Assembly: GCF_004519405.1 (NCBI RefSeq)
Contig: NZ_SGWI01000008.1
Coordinates: forward strand, 186,001 to 250,000
Origin: Pseudomonas sp. BCA17
Lineage (GTDB): Bacteria > Pseudomonadota > Gammaproteobacteria > Pseudomonadales > Pseudomonadaceae
DNA length: 64,000 nucleotides
Reading direction: 5' to 3'
Positions 34,571 through 43,563 of this stretch are shown here, piece by piece (the stretch's first letter is position 1; every line of letters begins with the position of its first letter). The notes under the pieces are model-generated. The model saw nothing but the letters and a program-made list of their open reading frames with translations. It searched no databases and was not told the DNA's origin. The position numbers and the translations under genes are program-made.

Positions 34571-36637
34571 ATGAAAAATAATAATAGCCTGCTACGCCAC
34601 CTACCCTGGCTGGTGCTGGCAATCTTAGGAGCGTGCGCCCTGGGCGTAGTGGCTTTGCGCCGAGGCGAGGCGATCAACGCCTTGTGGATTGTGGTCGCGG
34701 CGGTGGCCATTTATCTGGTTGCTTATCGCTACTACAGCTTGTTCATCGCTAACAACGTGATGCAACTCGACCCACGGCGGGCCACCCCCGCAGTGGTCAA
34801 TAACGACGGTCTGGACTATGTGCCGACCAACAAACACATTCTGTTTGGTCACCACTTTGCAGCGATTGCCGGTGCAGGCCCGCTGGTCGGCCCGGTGTTG
34901 GCGGCGCAAATGGGTTATCTGCCCGGCACGCTGTGGCTGATCGCCGGTGTGGTGCTGGCCGGTGCGGTACAGGACTTCATGGTGCTGTTCCTGTCTACCC
35001 GTCGCAATGGCCGTTCGCTGGGCGACATGGTCCGCGAAGAGATGGGCCGTATCCCGGGGACTATCGCGCTGTTCGGCTGCTTCCTGATCATGATCATCAT
35101 CCTCGCGGTGTTGGCGCTGATCGTCGTAAAAGCGCTGGCTGAGAGCCCATGGGGCATCTTCACGGTGATGGCGACCATCCCGATCGCGATGTTCATGGGC
35201 GTGTACATGCGCTACATCCGCCCGGGTCGTATCGGTGAGATTTCGATTATCGGCGTGTTCCTGCTGCTGGGCTCGATCTGGCTGGGCGGGCAGATCGCCG
35301 CCGACCCGGTCTGGGCCAAAGCCTTCACCTTCACCGGTATTCAGATTACCTGGATGCTGATCGGCTACGGCTTCGTCGCTGCGGTACTGCCGGTGTGGTT
35401 GATCCTCGCGCCACGTGATTACCTGTCTACCTTCCTGAAAATCGGCACCATCATTGCCCTGGCCATCGGCATCCTGGTCACTATGCCAGTGCTGAAGATG
35501 CCGGCCCTGACCCAATTCATCGACGGCACCGGCCCGGTCTGGAAGGGTGGCCTGTTCCCGTTCCTGTTCATAACCATCGCCTGTGGCGCGGTGTCGGGTT
35601 TCCACGCACTGATTTCCTCGGGCACCACGCCCAAGCTGCTGGATAACGAAGCCAATGCCCGCTACATCGGCTACGGCGGCATGTTGATGGAATCGTTCGT
35701 CGCCATCATGGCAATGGTTGCCGCTTCGGTGATCGAGCCAGGCGTGTACTTCGCCATGAACAGCCCGGCCGCGGTGGTGGGTGGGGATGTGATGGCTGTG
35801 GCGCAAACCGTCAGCAGTTGGGGCTTTGCAATTACGCCTGAAGCACTGCAAGCGGTGGCTCACGACATCGGTGAAACCACCATTCTGGCCCGGGCCGGGG
35901 GTGCGCCGACCCTGGCGGTCGGTATCGCGCAGATCCTGCACAGCGTACTGCCGGGTGAAAACACCATGGCGTTCTGGTACCACTTCGCGATCCTGTTCGA
36001 AGCGCTGTTCATCCTCACCGCCGTCGACGCGGGTACCCGTGCCGGTCGCTTCATGCTGCAGGACCTGTTGGGCTCCTTCGTGCCGGCGCTCAAGCGCACC
36101 GAATCCTGGACCGCCAACCTGATCGCTACCGCAGGTTGCGTAGCGATGTGGGGTTACTTGCTGTATCAAGGTGTGATCGACCCACTGGGCGGCATCAATA
36201 CCTTGTGGCCGCTGTTCGGTATCTCCAACCAGATGCTCGCGGGTATCGCGTTGATGCTGGGTACCGTGGTGCTGATCAAAATGAAACGCCAGCGCTACAT
36301 CTGGGTCACCTTGCTGCCGGCGGTATGGCTGCTGATCTGCACCACTACCGCGGGCTTCATCAAGCTGTTCGATGCGAACCCGGCGATCGGCTTCCTGTCG
36401 CTGGCCAAGAAATACAGCGATGCCCTGGCCAACGGCCAGATCCTGGCCCCGGCCAAGAGCATCGGCCAGATGCAGCACGTGATCTACAACGCCTATACCA
36501 ACGCAACGCTGACGGCGCTGTTCCTGTTTGTGGTGTTCAGTATCCTGTTCTATGCGCTCAAGGTTGGCGTCGCCGCCTGGGGCAACAAAGAGCGTACGGA
36601 TAAGGAAGCCCCATTCCAGGCTGTTCCGGACGCGTAA
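34571..36637 (+). CDS. cstA: Carbon starvation protein A, pyruvate/peptide transporter
   Basis: The 688-residue CstA/BtsT-family membrane protein has about 16-18 hydrophobic helices, with the conserved HHFAAIAGAGPLVGPVLAAQ near residue 95, FHALISSGTTPK, and a long C-terminal membrane region. Homologues import pyruvate or peptides under carbon limitation. The gene is the first of cstA-yjiX-yjiA, the same trio as in E. coli btsT-yjiX-yjiA and PAO1. Confidence 0.92.
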   Translation: MKNNNSLLRHLPWLVLAILGACALGVVALRRGEAINALWIVVAAVAIYLVAYRYYSLFIANNVMQLDPRRATPAVVNNDGLDYVPTNKHILFGHHFAAIAGAGPLVGPVLAAQMGYLPGTLWLIAGVVLAGAVQDFMVLFLSTRRNGRSLGDMVREEMGRIPGTIALFGCFLIMIIILAVLALIVVKALAESPWGIFTVMATIPIAMFMGVYMRYIRPGRIGEISIIGVFLLLGSIWLGGQIAADPVWAKAFTFTGIQITWMLIGYGFVAAVLPVWLILAPRDYLSTFLKIGTIIALAIGILVTMPVLKMPALTQFIDGTGPVWKGGLFPFLFITIACGAVSGFHALISSGTTPKLLDNEANARYIGYGGMLMESFVAIMAMVAASVIEPGVYFAMNSPAAVVGGDVMAVAQTVSSWGFAITPEALQAVAHDIGETTILARAGGAPTLAVGIAQILHSVLPGENTMAFWYHFAILFEALFILTAVDAGTRAGRFMLQDLLGSFVPALKRTESWTANLIATAGCVAMWGYLLYQGVIDPLGGINTLWPLFGISNQMLAGIALMLGTVVLIKMKRQRYIWVTLLPAVWLLICTTTAGFIKLFDANPAIGFLSLAKKYSDALANGQILAPAKSIGQMQHVIYNAYTNATLTALFLFVVFSILFYALKVGVAAWGNKERTDKEAPFQAVPDA

Positions 36638-36652
36638 TCGAGGATTGCAACC

Positions 36653-36850
36653 ATGTTCAATGACATCAGTCGCCTCGGTAAATACCTCGGTCAGGCCGCG
36701 CGCCTGATGGTCGGCATGCCCGACTACGACACTTACGTCGAGCATATGCAAACCAAGCACCCGGACAAACCGGTGATGGACTACAAGGCGTTCTTCCGGG
36801 AGCGCCAGGAAGCCCGTTACGGTGGCAAGGGTGGACCCAAGTGCTGCTGA
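36653..36850 (+). CDS. yjiX: YbdD/YjiX-family small protein
   Basis: The 65-residue protein reads MFNDISRLGKYLGQAARLMV at its start and ends in a Lys/Gly-rich KGGPKCC tail, with central MPDYDTYVEHMQTKHPD typical of the YbdD/YjiX family. It always accompanies CstA/BtsT transporters; its role is unsettled. It begins 15 bases after cstA with GAGGAT upstream. Confidence 0.88.
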   Translation: MFNDISRLGKYLGQAARLMVGMPDYDTYVEHMQTKHPDKPVMDYKAFFRERQEARYGGKGGPKCC

Positions 36851-36879
36851 CCCGTTAGTGCGGGTTGGCGGTGATCGAC

Positions 36880-36967
36880 TGTGGGAGGGGGCTTGTTCCC
36901 GATAGCCGTGTGTCAGGCACTGAATAGGCCACTGACACTGCGCTATCGGGAGCAAGCCCTCTCCCAT
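36880..36967. repeat. REPIN of the GTGGGAGGGGGCTTG class
   Basis: Two REP arms in inverted orientation, TGTGGGAGGGGGCTTGTTCC at the left and GGGAGCAAGCCCTCTCCCAT at the right, flank a 40-bp centre, itself a weaker palindrome (GTGTCAGGCACTG with CACTGACACTG). It lies between yjiX and yjiA and could fold in mRNA to protect or separate the cistrons. The class matches the main REP family of fluorescent Pseudomonas. Confidence 0.85.
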
Positions 36968-36999
36968 ATTTGTTTCTGTGTTGAGCAAGGAGACTATTT

Positions 37000-37959
37000 T
37001 TGTCCTCTCCCATACCCGTCACCGTCCTCAGCGGTTTCCTCGGTGCCGGCAAGACCACCTTGCTGCGCCACCTGCTGAAAGCCGAGCACGGCCTGAAAAT
37101 CGCCGTGATCGAAAACGAATTCAGCGACGCCGGTATCGACACTCAACTGTTGGGTGATGAACCGGTACAAGTCATGACCCTGTCGAACGGCTGCGTGTGC
37201 TGCACCATTCACACCGACCTGACCAAAGCCCTGTACCTGCTGCTGGAGCGCCTGGACAGCGGTGAGATCACCTTCGACCGACTGGTGATCGAATGCACCG
37301 GCCTGGCCGACCCCGCGCCTGTGGCCCAGACGTTTTTCATCGACGAAGAACTGCGCGAGCGCTATATCCTCGACGGCATCATTACCCTGGTGGATGCAGC
37401 CCACGCCGAGCATCACCTGACCCAGACCATCGCCCAGGCCCAGATCGGTTTCGCCGACCGCCTGCTGGTGAGCAAGCGTGACTTGGTGGATGACGCGACG
37501 TTTGACGCCCTCAGCCAGCGCCTGACGCGCATCAATCGCCGTGCGCCGATTCGGGTGGTCGACCATGGCAATATCGACTTGGCTGAATTGCTCGATGTGC
37601 GCGGTTTCAACCTCAACGCCGGCATGACACTGCGCCCGGTGAGTGCTGCGCCTTCCATCGATCGAATTTCAAGCCTGGTGCTGCGCACCGAAGAGCCGCT
37701 GGATATCGATCGCCTCAGCGAGTTCATGAACGCGTTGCTGGAGGATCACGGCAAGCAGCTGTTGCGCTACAAAGGTGTGCTGAACATTGCCGGGGAGGAT
37801 CGACGCATGGTGTTCCAGGGCGTGCTCAAGCTGTACGGATTCGATTGGGACATCGAATGGGCGGAGGGAGAGGCGCGGGAGAGTGTGATCGTGTTTATTG
37901 CCGATGAGTTGCCGCAGGACAAGATCCGCGAAGGCTTTGCCAAGGTCTACCAACCCTGA
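37000..37959 (+). CDS. yjiA: CobW/YjiA-family GTPase (metal chaperone-like)
   Basis: The 319-residue G3E GTPase has P-loop SGFLGAGKTT (11-20), the metal-binding CxCC motif (Cys65, 67, 68) and the guanine motif SKRD. Such proteins handle zinc or other metals; the partner here is unknown. The start is a TTG at 37000, placed by AAGGAG at 36988-36993; no ATG precedes the P-loop. It follows cstA-yjiX across a REPIN. Confidence 0.9.
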   Translation: MSSPIPVTVLSGFLGAGKTTLLRHLLKAEHGLKIAVIENEFSDAGIDTQLLGDEPVQVMTLSNGCVCCTIHTDLTKALYLLLERLDSGEITFDRLVIECTGLADPAPVAQTFFIDEELRERYILDGIITLVDAAHAEHHLTQTIAQAQIGFADRLLVSKRDLVDDATFDALSQRLTRINRRAPIRVVDHGNIDLAELLDVRGFNLNAGMTLRPVSAAPSIDRISSLVLRTEEPLDIDRLSEFMNALLEDHGKQLLRYKGVLNIAGEDRRMVFQGVLKLYGFDWDIEWAEGEARESVIVFIADELPQDKIREGFAKVYQP

Positions 37960-37988
37960 CTTGAAAGGTGGGACTTGCTCCCACAAAA

Positions 37989-38199
37989 AAGCCCGGCTCT
38001 TGAGCCTAATGCCAGTCAGTTAAGGGTGAACGCTGTGGCGAGGGAGCTTGCTCCCGTTGGACTGCGCAGCAGTCCCATGCTTTGTAAACAAAGAGCGGGG
38101 CCGCTTCGCGGCCCAACGGGAGCAAGCTCCCTCGCCACAGGTTACTTTGTCGCCTTTCTACTTCTTAACTGACTGGCATTAGGCTCTTGAGCCGGGCTT
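37989..38199 (+). terminator. yjiA terminator split by a MITE
   Basis: The ancestral terminator can be rebuilt as AAAAAAGCCCGGCTCTTGAG plus CCGGGCTTTTT. The mobile element at 38007-38181 has inserted into it and duplicated its central 12 bases GGCTCTTGAGCC, at 37995-38006 and 38182-38193. Each flank still keeps a small GGCTC/GAGCC hairpin, and the right one retains the T-run. It lies between convergent yjiA and glyA. Confidence 0.82.
38007..38181. mobile_element. IS4-like MITE, copy 1 (175 bp), carrying a REPIN
   Basis: The element begins TAATGCCAGTCAGTTAAG and ends CTTAACTGACTGGCATTA: 18-bp perfect terminal inverted repeats. They nearly match the known 18-bp ends of E. coli IS4 (TAATGCCGATCAGTTAAG, from memory). 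It is bordered by a 12-bp direct repeat, GGCTCTTGAGCC, within the 11-13 bp range known for IS4. It encodes no transposase, so it is non-autonomous. The interior 38034-38139 is a GAGGGAGCTTGCTCCC-class REPIN. Confidence 0.85.
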
Positions 38200-38218
38200 T
38201 TTATTCAAACCACTGCTA

Positions 38219-39472
38219 TCAAGCGCCGTATACCGGCAGCTTTTTGCAGATGGCCTTGACCTTCTCACGGACCGCATCGATCACGGCTTCGTTGTTCAGG
38301 TCAGCCAGGATGTCGCAGATCCAGCCGGCCAGTTCCTTGCACTCTGCTTCCTTGAAGCCACGAGTGGTCACAGCCGGAGTGCCGAAGCGCAGGCCGGAAG
38401 TGACGAACGGCGAACGTGGGTCGTTCGGCACGGAGTTCTTGTTCACGGTGATGAAGGCTTTGCCCAGGGCAGCGTCAGCATCTTTACCGGAGATGTCCTG
38501 CTTGATCAGCGACAGCAGGAACAGGTGGTTTTCAGTACCGCCCGAGACCACGTCGAAGCCGCGGTCGATAAACACCTTGGCCATGGCCTGGGCGTTTTTC
38601 ACCACTTGCTGCTGGTAAGCCTTGAACTCAGGCTGCAGGGCTTCCTTGAAGCAGATCGCTTTAGCGGCGATCACGTGCTCCAGCGGGCCACCCTGGGCGC
38701 CAGGGAATACGGCGGAGTTCAGTTTCTTCTCGATGTCGGCGTTGGCGCGAGCCAGGATCAGGCCGCCACGTGGACCGCGCAGGGTCTTGTGGGTGGTGGT
38801 GGTCACCACGTCAGCGTAAGGCACCGGGTTCGGATATACGCCTGCGGCGACCAGACCCGCCACGTGGGCCATGTCGACGAACAGGTAAGCACCGACTTTG
38901 TCGGCAATGGCGCGGAAGCGTGGGAAATCCAGGATCTGCGAGTAGGCAGAGAAACCGGCCACGATCATTTTCGGCTTGTGTTCAACCGCCAGGCGCTCGA
39001 CTTCGTCGTAGTCGATCAGGCCGTTGGCATCGATACCGTATTGAACGGCGTTGTACAGCTTGCCGGAGGAGGAGACGCTGGCGCCGTGGGTCAGGTGACC
39101 GCCGTGGGCCAGGCTCATGCCCAGGATGGTGTCGCCGCCTTGCAGCAGGGCCAGGTACACAGCGCTGTTGGCTTGGGAGCCCGCGTGCGGCTGGACGTTG
39201 GCGTAATCGGCGCCGAACAGTTCCTTGGCGCGATCAATAGCCAGTTGCTCAACCACGTCGACGTACTCGCAACCACCGTAGTAGCGCTTGCCTGGGTAGC
39301 CTTCGGCGTACTTGTTGGTCAGAACCGAACCTTGAGCCTCCATCACCGCAGGGCTGGTGTAGTTTTCCGAAGCGATCAGCTCAATGTGCTCTTCCTGGCG
39401 CTGAGCTTCTTGCTCCATGGCGGCGAAGAGATCGGCGTCGTACTTGGCAATAGTCAAATCACGGCTGAACAT
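38219..39472 (-). CDS. glyA: Serine hydroxymethyltransferase
   Basis: The 417-residue PLP enzyme interconverts serine and glycine with tetrahydrofolate, feeding one-carbon units. The PLP lysine is Lys229 in TTTTHKTLRGPRGG, and the conserved RYYGGCEYVD (63-72) and SGKLYNAVQYG segments are present. The ATG at 39472 (MFSRDLTIAKYDADL) gives the usual length; an open extension upstream is spurious. In PAO1 the counterpart glyA paralogue also flanks morA. Confidence 0.96.
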   Translation of the reverse strand: MFSRDLTIAKYDADLFAAMEQEAQRQEEHIELIASENYTSPAVMEAQGSVLTNKYAEGYPGKRYYGGCEYVDVVEQLAIDRAKELFGADYANVQPHAGSQANSAVYLALLQGGDTILGMSLAHGGHLTHGASVSSSGKLYNAVQYGIDANGLIDYDEVERLAVEHKPKMIVAGFSAYSQILDFPRFRAIADKVGAYLFVDMAHVAGLVAAGVYPNPVPYADVVTTTTHKTLRGPRGGLILARANADIEKKLNSAVFPGAQGGPLEHVIAAKAICFKEALQPEFKAYQQQVVKNAQAMAKVFIDRGFDVVSGGTENHLFLLSLIKQDISGKDADAALGKAFITVNKNSVPNDPRSPFVTSGLRFGTPAVTTRGFKEAECKELAGWICDILADLNNEAVIDAVREKVKAICKKLPVYGA

Positions 39473-39572
39473 GGCGGTCCTCAAGGATCGGGGGGCAGAA
39501 AAGGAGGGCATTCTAACCCAGGCGCTTTTAGAAGGGGTATGAAAGGTAGTCATGGCGATGAATTGCCGGCTT

Positions 39573-39670
39573 CAAGTTGCAAGTTGCAAGCCGCAAGCCG
39601 CAAGCCGCAAGCCACAAGTAAAAGCTGAGCGGTTCCAGCTTGCCGCTTGTAGCTTGCCGCTTGCCGCTGC
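39573..39670. repeat. Heptamer repeat block (CAAGCCG/CTTGCCG)
   Basis: Between glyA and morA runs a block of short direct repeats, GCAAGTT and GCAAGCC, repeated six to seven times on the left (39573-39617). Complementary CTTGCCG units follow on the right (39638-39670), so the block can fold back on itself. Similar heptamer arrays occur widely in fluorescent Pseudomonas; function unknown. Confidence 0.75.
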
Positions 39671-39733
39671 GCTGTTCATGTTCGAGGGATGATTGGAGCT
39701 AATGGCCTCAATCAGTCGAACATGAACAGCGCA
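39668..39733 (-). terminator. 18-bp inverted repeat enclosing the morA stop codon
   Basis: TGCGCTGTTCATGTTCGA (39668-39685) is the exact reverse complement of TCGAACATGAACAGCGCA (39716-39733), which encodes the last codons of morA. The 30-base loop contains the morA stop (39712-39714). In the morA mRNA this forms an 18-bp hairpin that starts inside the coding sequence. It may be a transcript end or stabiliser, or an inverted duplication. Confidence 0.7.
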
Positions 39734-42700
39734 TCATTACTGAACTGCGCCTCGAACCGGTTGGCTGGCATCGGCCGGCCAAACAGATAGCCCTGCACCT
39801 CATCGCAGCCGTGCTCGCGCAGGAAGTCCAGTTGCTCATGGGTTTCCACGCCTTCGGCGATCACGGCCAGGTTCAGGCTGTGGGCCATGGCGATAATAGC
39901 GCGGGCGATCTGGGCATCCTGCTCACCCGACGGCAGGCCGTCGACAAAAGTGCGGTCGATCTTCAGCACGTCGATGGGGAACTGCTTGAGGTAGTTGAGC
40001 GATGAATAACCGGTGCCGAAGTCATCCACCGCAATGCTCAGGCCCAGGTTTTTCAGGCTGGCGAGGATCTGCATGGCTTCGTTGACCTCGCGCATCAGGA
40101 TACTTTCGGTCAGTTCCAGTTCCAGGCATGCCGGGGGCAGGTCCGTGTCCTTGAGGATAGTGGCGATGCGCTCACCCAATTGACCATCCGAGAACTGTCG
40201 TGCCGAGATATTCACCGAGACTTTGGGCACCCTCACCTTGTTGTGGTGCCAGGTCTTGAGTTGGCGGCAGGCTTCACTGAGCACCCAGTCGCCCACGTCC
40301 ACCACCAGGCCCAACTCTTCCAGTACGGGTATGAAATCCCCCGGCGGCACCAGGCCGCGACGTGGATGGCGCCAGCGCAGCAGGGCTTCGGCGCCCGTCA
40401 GGCGTTTGCCGTCGCCGCTGAATTGCGGTTGGTAATAAAGCACGAATTCGTTCTGGTCCAGGGCGTGGCGCAGGTCGCTTTCCAGCTCCAGGCGTTCCAG
40501 GGCGCTGGCGTTCATGTCGGCCTGGTAGAACTGGAAGTTATTCTTGCCGCGCTCCTTGGCGTGATACATCGCAGTGTCGGCGTTTTTCATCAGCTGGCTC
40601 AGCTCGTTGCCGTCCTGTGGGCTCAAGGCGATGCCGATACTGGCGGTCACAAAGAATTCGCGGCCTTCCAGTACAAACGGCCGTACCAGGCTGGCGAGAA
40701 TCTGCTCGGCCACCGTGATAGCCCGGTTCAGCGCCATGTCGCGGCTGACGCGCGGTTGCAGGAGCAAGGTGAACTCGTCGCCCCCCATGCGTGCCACGGT
40801 GTCGTCTTCGGCCACGCACCCCAACAGGCGCGTCGCCATTTCCTTGAGCATGCGGTCGCCGGCGGCGTGGCCCAGGGAGTCGTTGATCGGCTTGAAACGG
40901 TCGAGGTCGAGGAACATCAGCACCACCCACGACTTCTGCCGCTCGGCCGACTGCAACGCCGTGTGCAGACGGTCCTGGAACAGCGTGCGGTTGGGCAGGT
41001 GGGTGAGGGCGTCGTAATACGCCAGGCGGTGGATGCGTTGTTCGCTGGCCTTGCGCTCGCTGATATCACTGAAGAAACACACGTAGCTGGCCAGGTCGCC
41101 TTCGTCGTCGAACACGGCAGTAATACCGACCCAGGCCGGGTAGTGTTCGCCGTTGCGGCGCTTGAGCCACACTTCGCCTTCCCAGGTGCTGTGCTGGTGC
41201 AACTGCTTGAGCACGTAGCGCAGATGGGCTTCCTGTTGTTCGTCGACGGTGAGCATGTTGGGCAACTGGTCGAGCACATCCGCTACGGCATACCCGCTGA
41301 CCCGGCTGAAGGCCTCGTTGGCCTGCACGATATAACCGGCCGGGTCGGTGATCAGGATCGCCGACGTTGAGTGTTCGAACACCGTGGCGGCCATGCGCAG
41401 GTCCTTCTCTGCGCGGCGTTGCTGGCTGATATCGCGGCCTACACCGAGGATGCCCTCGAACGCGCCGTGCTCATCCCACACCAGCACCAGGCGCAACTCG
41501 ATCGGCACCTTGCGGCCATCGGCGCGCAGGCAGTCGAACAGGAACAGCTGGGTCTGGACTTCATCGCGCAGAATGTTCAGCGCGTTTACATCACCCAGTG
41601 CGCGGCTGACCTGCTCCACAAGGGTATAAATACCGGTCAGTTGCTGCGGGTTGGCGATAATCGACTGCCAGCCGTTCTTGAGCACCCAATCCACGTCATA
41701 CCCGAGCACGGTATTGACCGACGGGCTGACGTAGTTGAGGGCCAACTGGCTGTCGGTGGAGCAGATCACGTCACTGATGCTCTCGGCCAGCATGCGGTAG
41801 CGCTGCTCGCTGTCGCGCAGGGATTCGCTGGCTTCGATCTGGTCGGTAATGTCCTTGGCTACGCCGATGATCCGCGTGACCACTGCGCTCTTGTCGCGGG
41901 CCAGGGCTTGCTCGCGGATATCGAAGCGCCGCCATTGGTTATTGCGATGGCGAAAGCGCAGCTGGCATTGCAGTTGGGTCGAATAGCCTGCCTGGCGTTG
42001 TTGCTGGCGCAGGTCGTGGTAGTACTCGGCGTCTTCGGGGTGCAGCAGGATTTCCCAGAAGTATTCACCCATTTGCTGCAGTTCGGCCTTGTTGTAGCCC
42101 AGGGTGTGGCCCAAATGGTGGTTGCTGAAAATCATGCGCTGGCTGATGACGTCCTGCACATACAGGTGGTCGGGCACGGTGCGCACCACGTCCGACCAGA
42201 AGCTCTCGCGCTCGACCAGCGACAGCTCGATCAGCTTGCGGCTGGTGATATCGCTGATGCTCAGGATCACCGCATTAAAGTCGTCCTGCCGCTCCGGCAG
42301 GCGCATGACCAGCCACAGGTATTGCTCGTTGCCGACCATGTCCTTGCACTGGATTTCCAGCTCCAGCTGGTTCTGGTGAGTGCGCAATGCTTCGATTATC
42401 TGGTGGCCGATGGACGTGGCGCTGTTCGGGCAGTCATTGATCAACCGTTCCCAGGCTTCCTCGCAAGACGCCACGTTCAGCAGGCGCACCGCCACCTGGT
42501 TGACCTCGGTGATGCGCAATTCCTTGAGCAACTGCTTGTGCCCGTCGGGATTGTCCTGCAACCAAAGACGCAGTTGCTCACGGGTCTGGATGTACGGCCT
42601 GTCAAAAAAGCTGTTCAGGCCCGACAGGTCCAGCACGCACAGGGCCACGCCGGTGCCTTCGAAAATGTCCTGATAGCGGCGCCGGCCTTCATGCACCTGG

Positions 42701-43563
42701 CGCTGGCGGCGGCGCATGTTCAGCAGCACGATCACCGGGATCAGCGAGAAGGCCAGGCCCAGCAGGCATTTGCCGATAAACGCAGGCAGCAGTTGCTCCA
42801 GCACGGCACTGCGGTCGAACAACCCGCGCAATTGCCAGTCGCTTTTGCTCAAGGGCGTGACCAGTACGCTTTTATCCAGTTCGTCCGGGGTCAGCGCAGA
42901 GGGCGATTGGATCGGCATACCGCCGTCGCGGCTGACCACGCGCTGGTTCAGGCGGTTCTCGATCACCCACATAGGGCGTTGGCCCTGGCCGTCCTGACGC
43001 GTGAGGGTAGTCAGGTAGTTGGGGCCCAGGCGCAAGGCCCAGTACATCCTAGAACCGCCGCTGGGCTGATGCAGCAACAGATAGATGACGGTGCCATCAT
43101 TGTTGTTGCTCAGGTAATAGGACTGGGCGTGGCTGCGCTTGACCAGTTCTTCCAGCCAGGCACTGTCCTGGCTGTCACTGGCGGTATCACTGATCAGCGC
43201 GCCGCTGGGCGCGAGCAGGGCGAAGCTGCGCAGCTCGGGCAATGAGCGCTGCAAGGTACGCATCAGGGTCTGTTGCTGCTCGGGAGTGCCTGGCGGTTCG
43301 ACGATGGGCAGCAGGTTGAGGGCGATCTGCGCGCTCAGGCCCATGTTCAGGCTGATCTGTTCGGCCAGGTCGGCACTGTAATCGATGGTGTATTGCTGCT
43401 GGTTTTTCTGGTTTTGCTGCAGTTGGTCCAGCAGTTGCCAGAACAATAAGGCGAGCAGCATGAGGACGAGCGTCGCCAACGCGCCTTTGAGGGTGCCGTG
43501 CAGGGGCGCTCCCGGCGCTATATGAGCGGCGCGCAAGGGAGTTGGCGGCGTGACTTTGGACAA
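39712..43563 (-). CDS. morA: MorA: membrane PAS-GGDEF-EAL c-di-GMP regulator
   Basis: The 1283-residue protein has a transmembrane helix at about 26-47, a periplasmic sensor region to about 258, a second helix at about 262-284, then four PAS/PAC modules. They are followed by a diguanylate cyclase domain (RMGGDEFTLL intact) and a phosphodiesterase domain with EALLRW, DDFGTGYSSLNYL, KIDRTFV, AEGVET and QGYLFGRP all intact. It can therefore be bifunctional. MorA homologues in Pseudomonas control flagellar timing, biofilm and virulence. The start is a TTG at 43563 with AGGAT upstream. The length is slightly below the PAO1 protein (about 1415 residues). Confidence 0.88.
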   Translation of the reverse strand: MSKVTPPTPLRAAHIAPGAPLHGTLKGALATLVLMLLALLFWQLLDQLQQNQKNQQQYTIDYSADLAEQISLNMGLSAQIALNLLPIVEPPGTPEQQQTLMRTLQRSLPELRSFALLAPSGALISDTASDSQDSAWLEELVKRSHAQSYYLSNNNDGTVIYLLLHQPSGGSRMYWALRLGPNYLTTLTRQDGQGQRPMWVIENRLNQRVVSRDGGMPIQSPSALTPDELDKSVLVTPLSKSDWQLRGLFDRSAVLEQLLPAFIGKCLLGLAFSLIPVIVLLNMRRRQRQVHEGRRRYQDIFEGTGVALCVLDLSGLNSFFDRPYIQTREQLRLWLQDNPDGHKQLLKELRITEVNQVAVRLLNVASCEEAWERLINDCPNSATSIGHQIIEALRTHQNQLELEIQCKDMVGNEQYLWLVMRLPERQDDFNAVILSISDITSRKLIELSLVERESFWSDVVRTVPDHLYVQDVISQRMIFSNHHLGHTLGYNKAELQQMGEYFWEILLHPEDAEYYHDLRQQQRQAGYSTQLQCQLRFRHRNNQWRRFDIREQALARDKSAVVTRIIGVAKDITDQIEASESLRDSEQRYRMLAESISDVICSTDSQLALNYVSPSVNTVLGYDVDWVLKNGWQSIIANPQQLTGIYTLVEQVSRALGDVNALNILRDEVQTQLFLFDCLRADGRKVPIELRLVLVWDEHGAFEGILGVGRDISQQRRAEKDLRMAATVFEHSTSAILITDPAGYIVQANEAFSRVSGYAVADVLDQLPNMLTVDEQQEAHLRYVLKQLHQHSTWEGEVWLKRRNGEHYPAWVGITAVFDDEGDLASYVCFFSDISERKASEQRIHRLAYYDALTHLPNRTLFQDRLHTALQSAERQKSWVVLMFLDLDRFKPINDSLGHAAGDRMLKEMATRLLGCVAEDDTVARMGGDEFTLLLQPRVSRDMALNRAITVAEQILASLVRPFVLEGREFFVTASIGIALSPQDGNELSQLMKNADTAMYHAKERGKNNFQFYQADMNASALERLELESDLRHALDQNEFVLYYQPQFSGDGKRLTGAEALLRWRHPRRGLVPPGDFIPVLEELGLVVDVGDWVLSEACRQLKTWHHNKVRVPKVSVNISARQFSDGQLGERIATILKDTDLPPACLELELTESILMREVNEAMQILASLKNLGLSIAVDDFGTGYSSLNYLKQFPIDVLKIDRTFVDGLPSGEQDAQIARAIIAMAHSLNLAVIAEGVETHEQLDFLREHGCDEVQGYLFGRPMPANRFEAQFSNDALFMFD

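Noticed and set aside
34625..36988. 787-codon open frame on the minus strand
   Set aside because: It lies fully antisense to cstA and its flanks; the translation is His/Gln/Arg-rich and has no domain. GC-rich codon bias creates such mirror frames.
36881..37078. 65-codon frame before yjiA
   Set aside because: It consists of the REPIN plus out-of-frame yjiA sequence.
37000..37959. Possible cobalamin-synthesis gene cobW
   Set aside because: The GTPase belongs to the G3E group, but its linkage to cstA-yjiX points to YjiA; no cobalamin genes are nearby.
41371..43245. 624-codon open frame on the plus strand
   Set aside because: It is antisense to morA, which has intact GGDEF, EAL and PAS motifs; the mirror translation has no recognisable feature.
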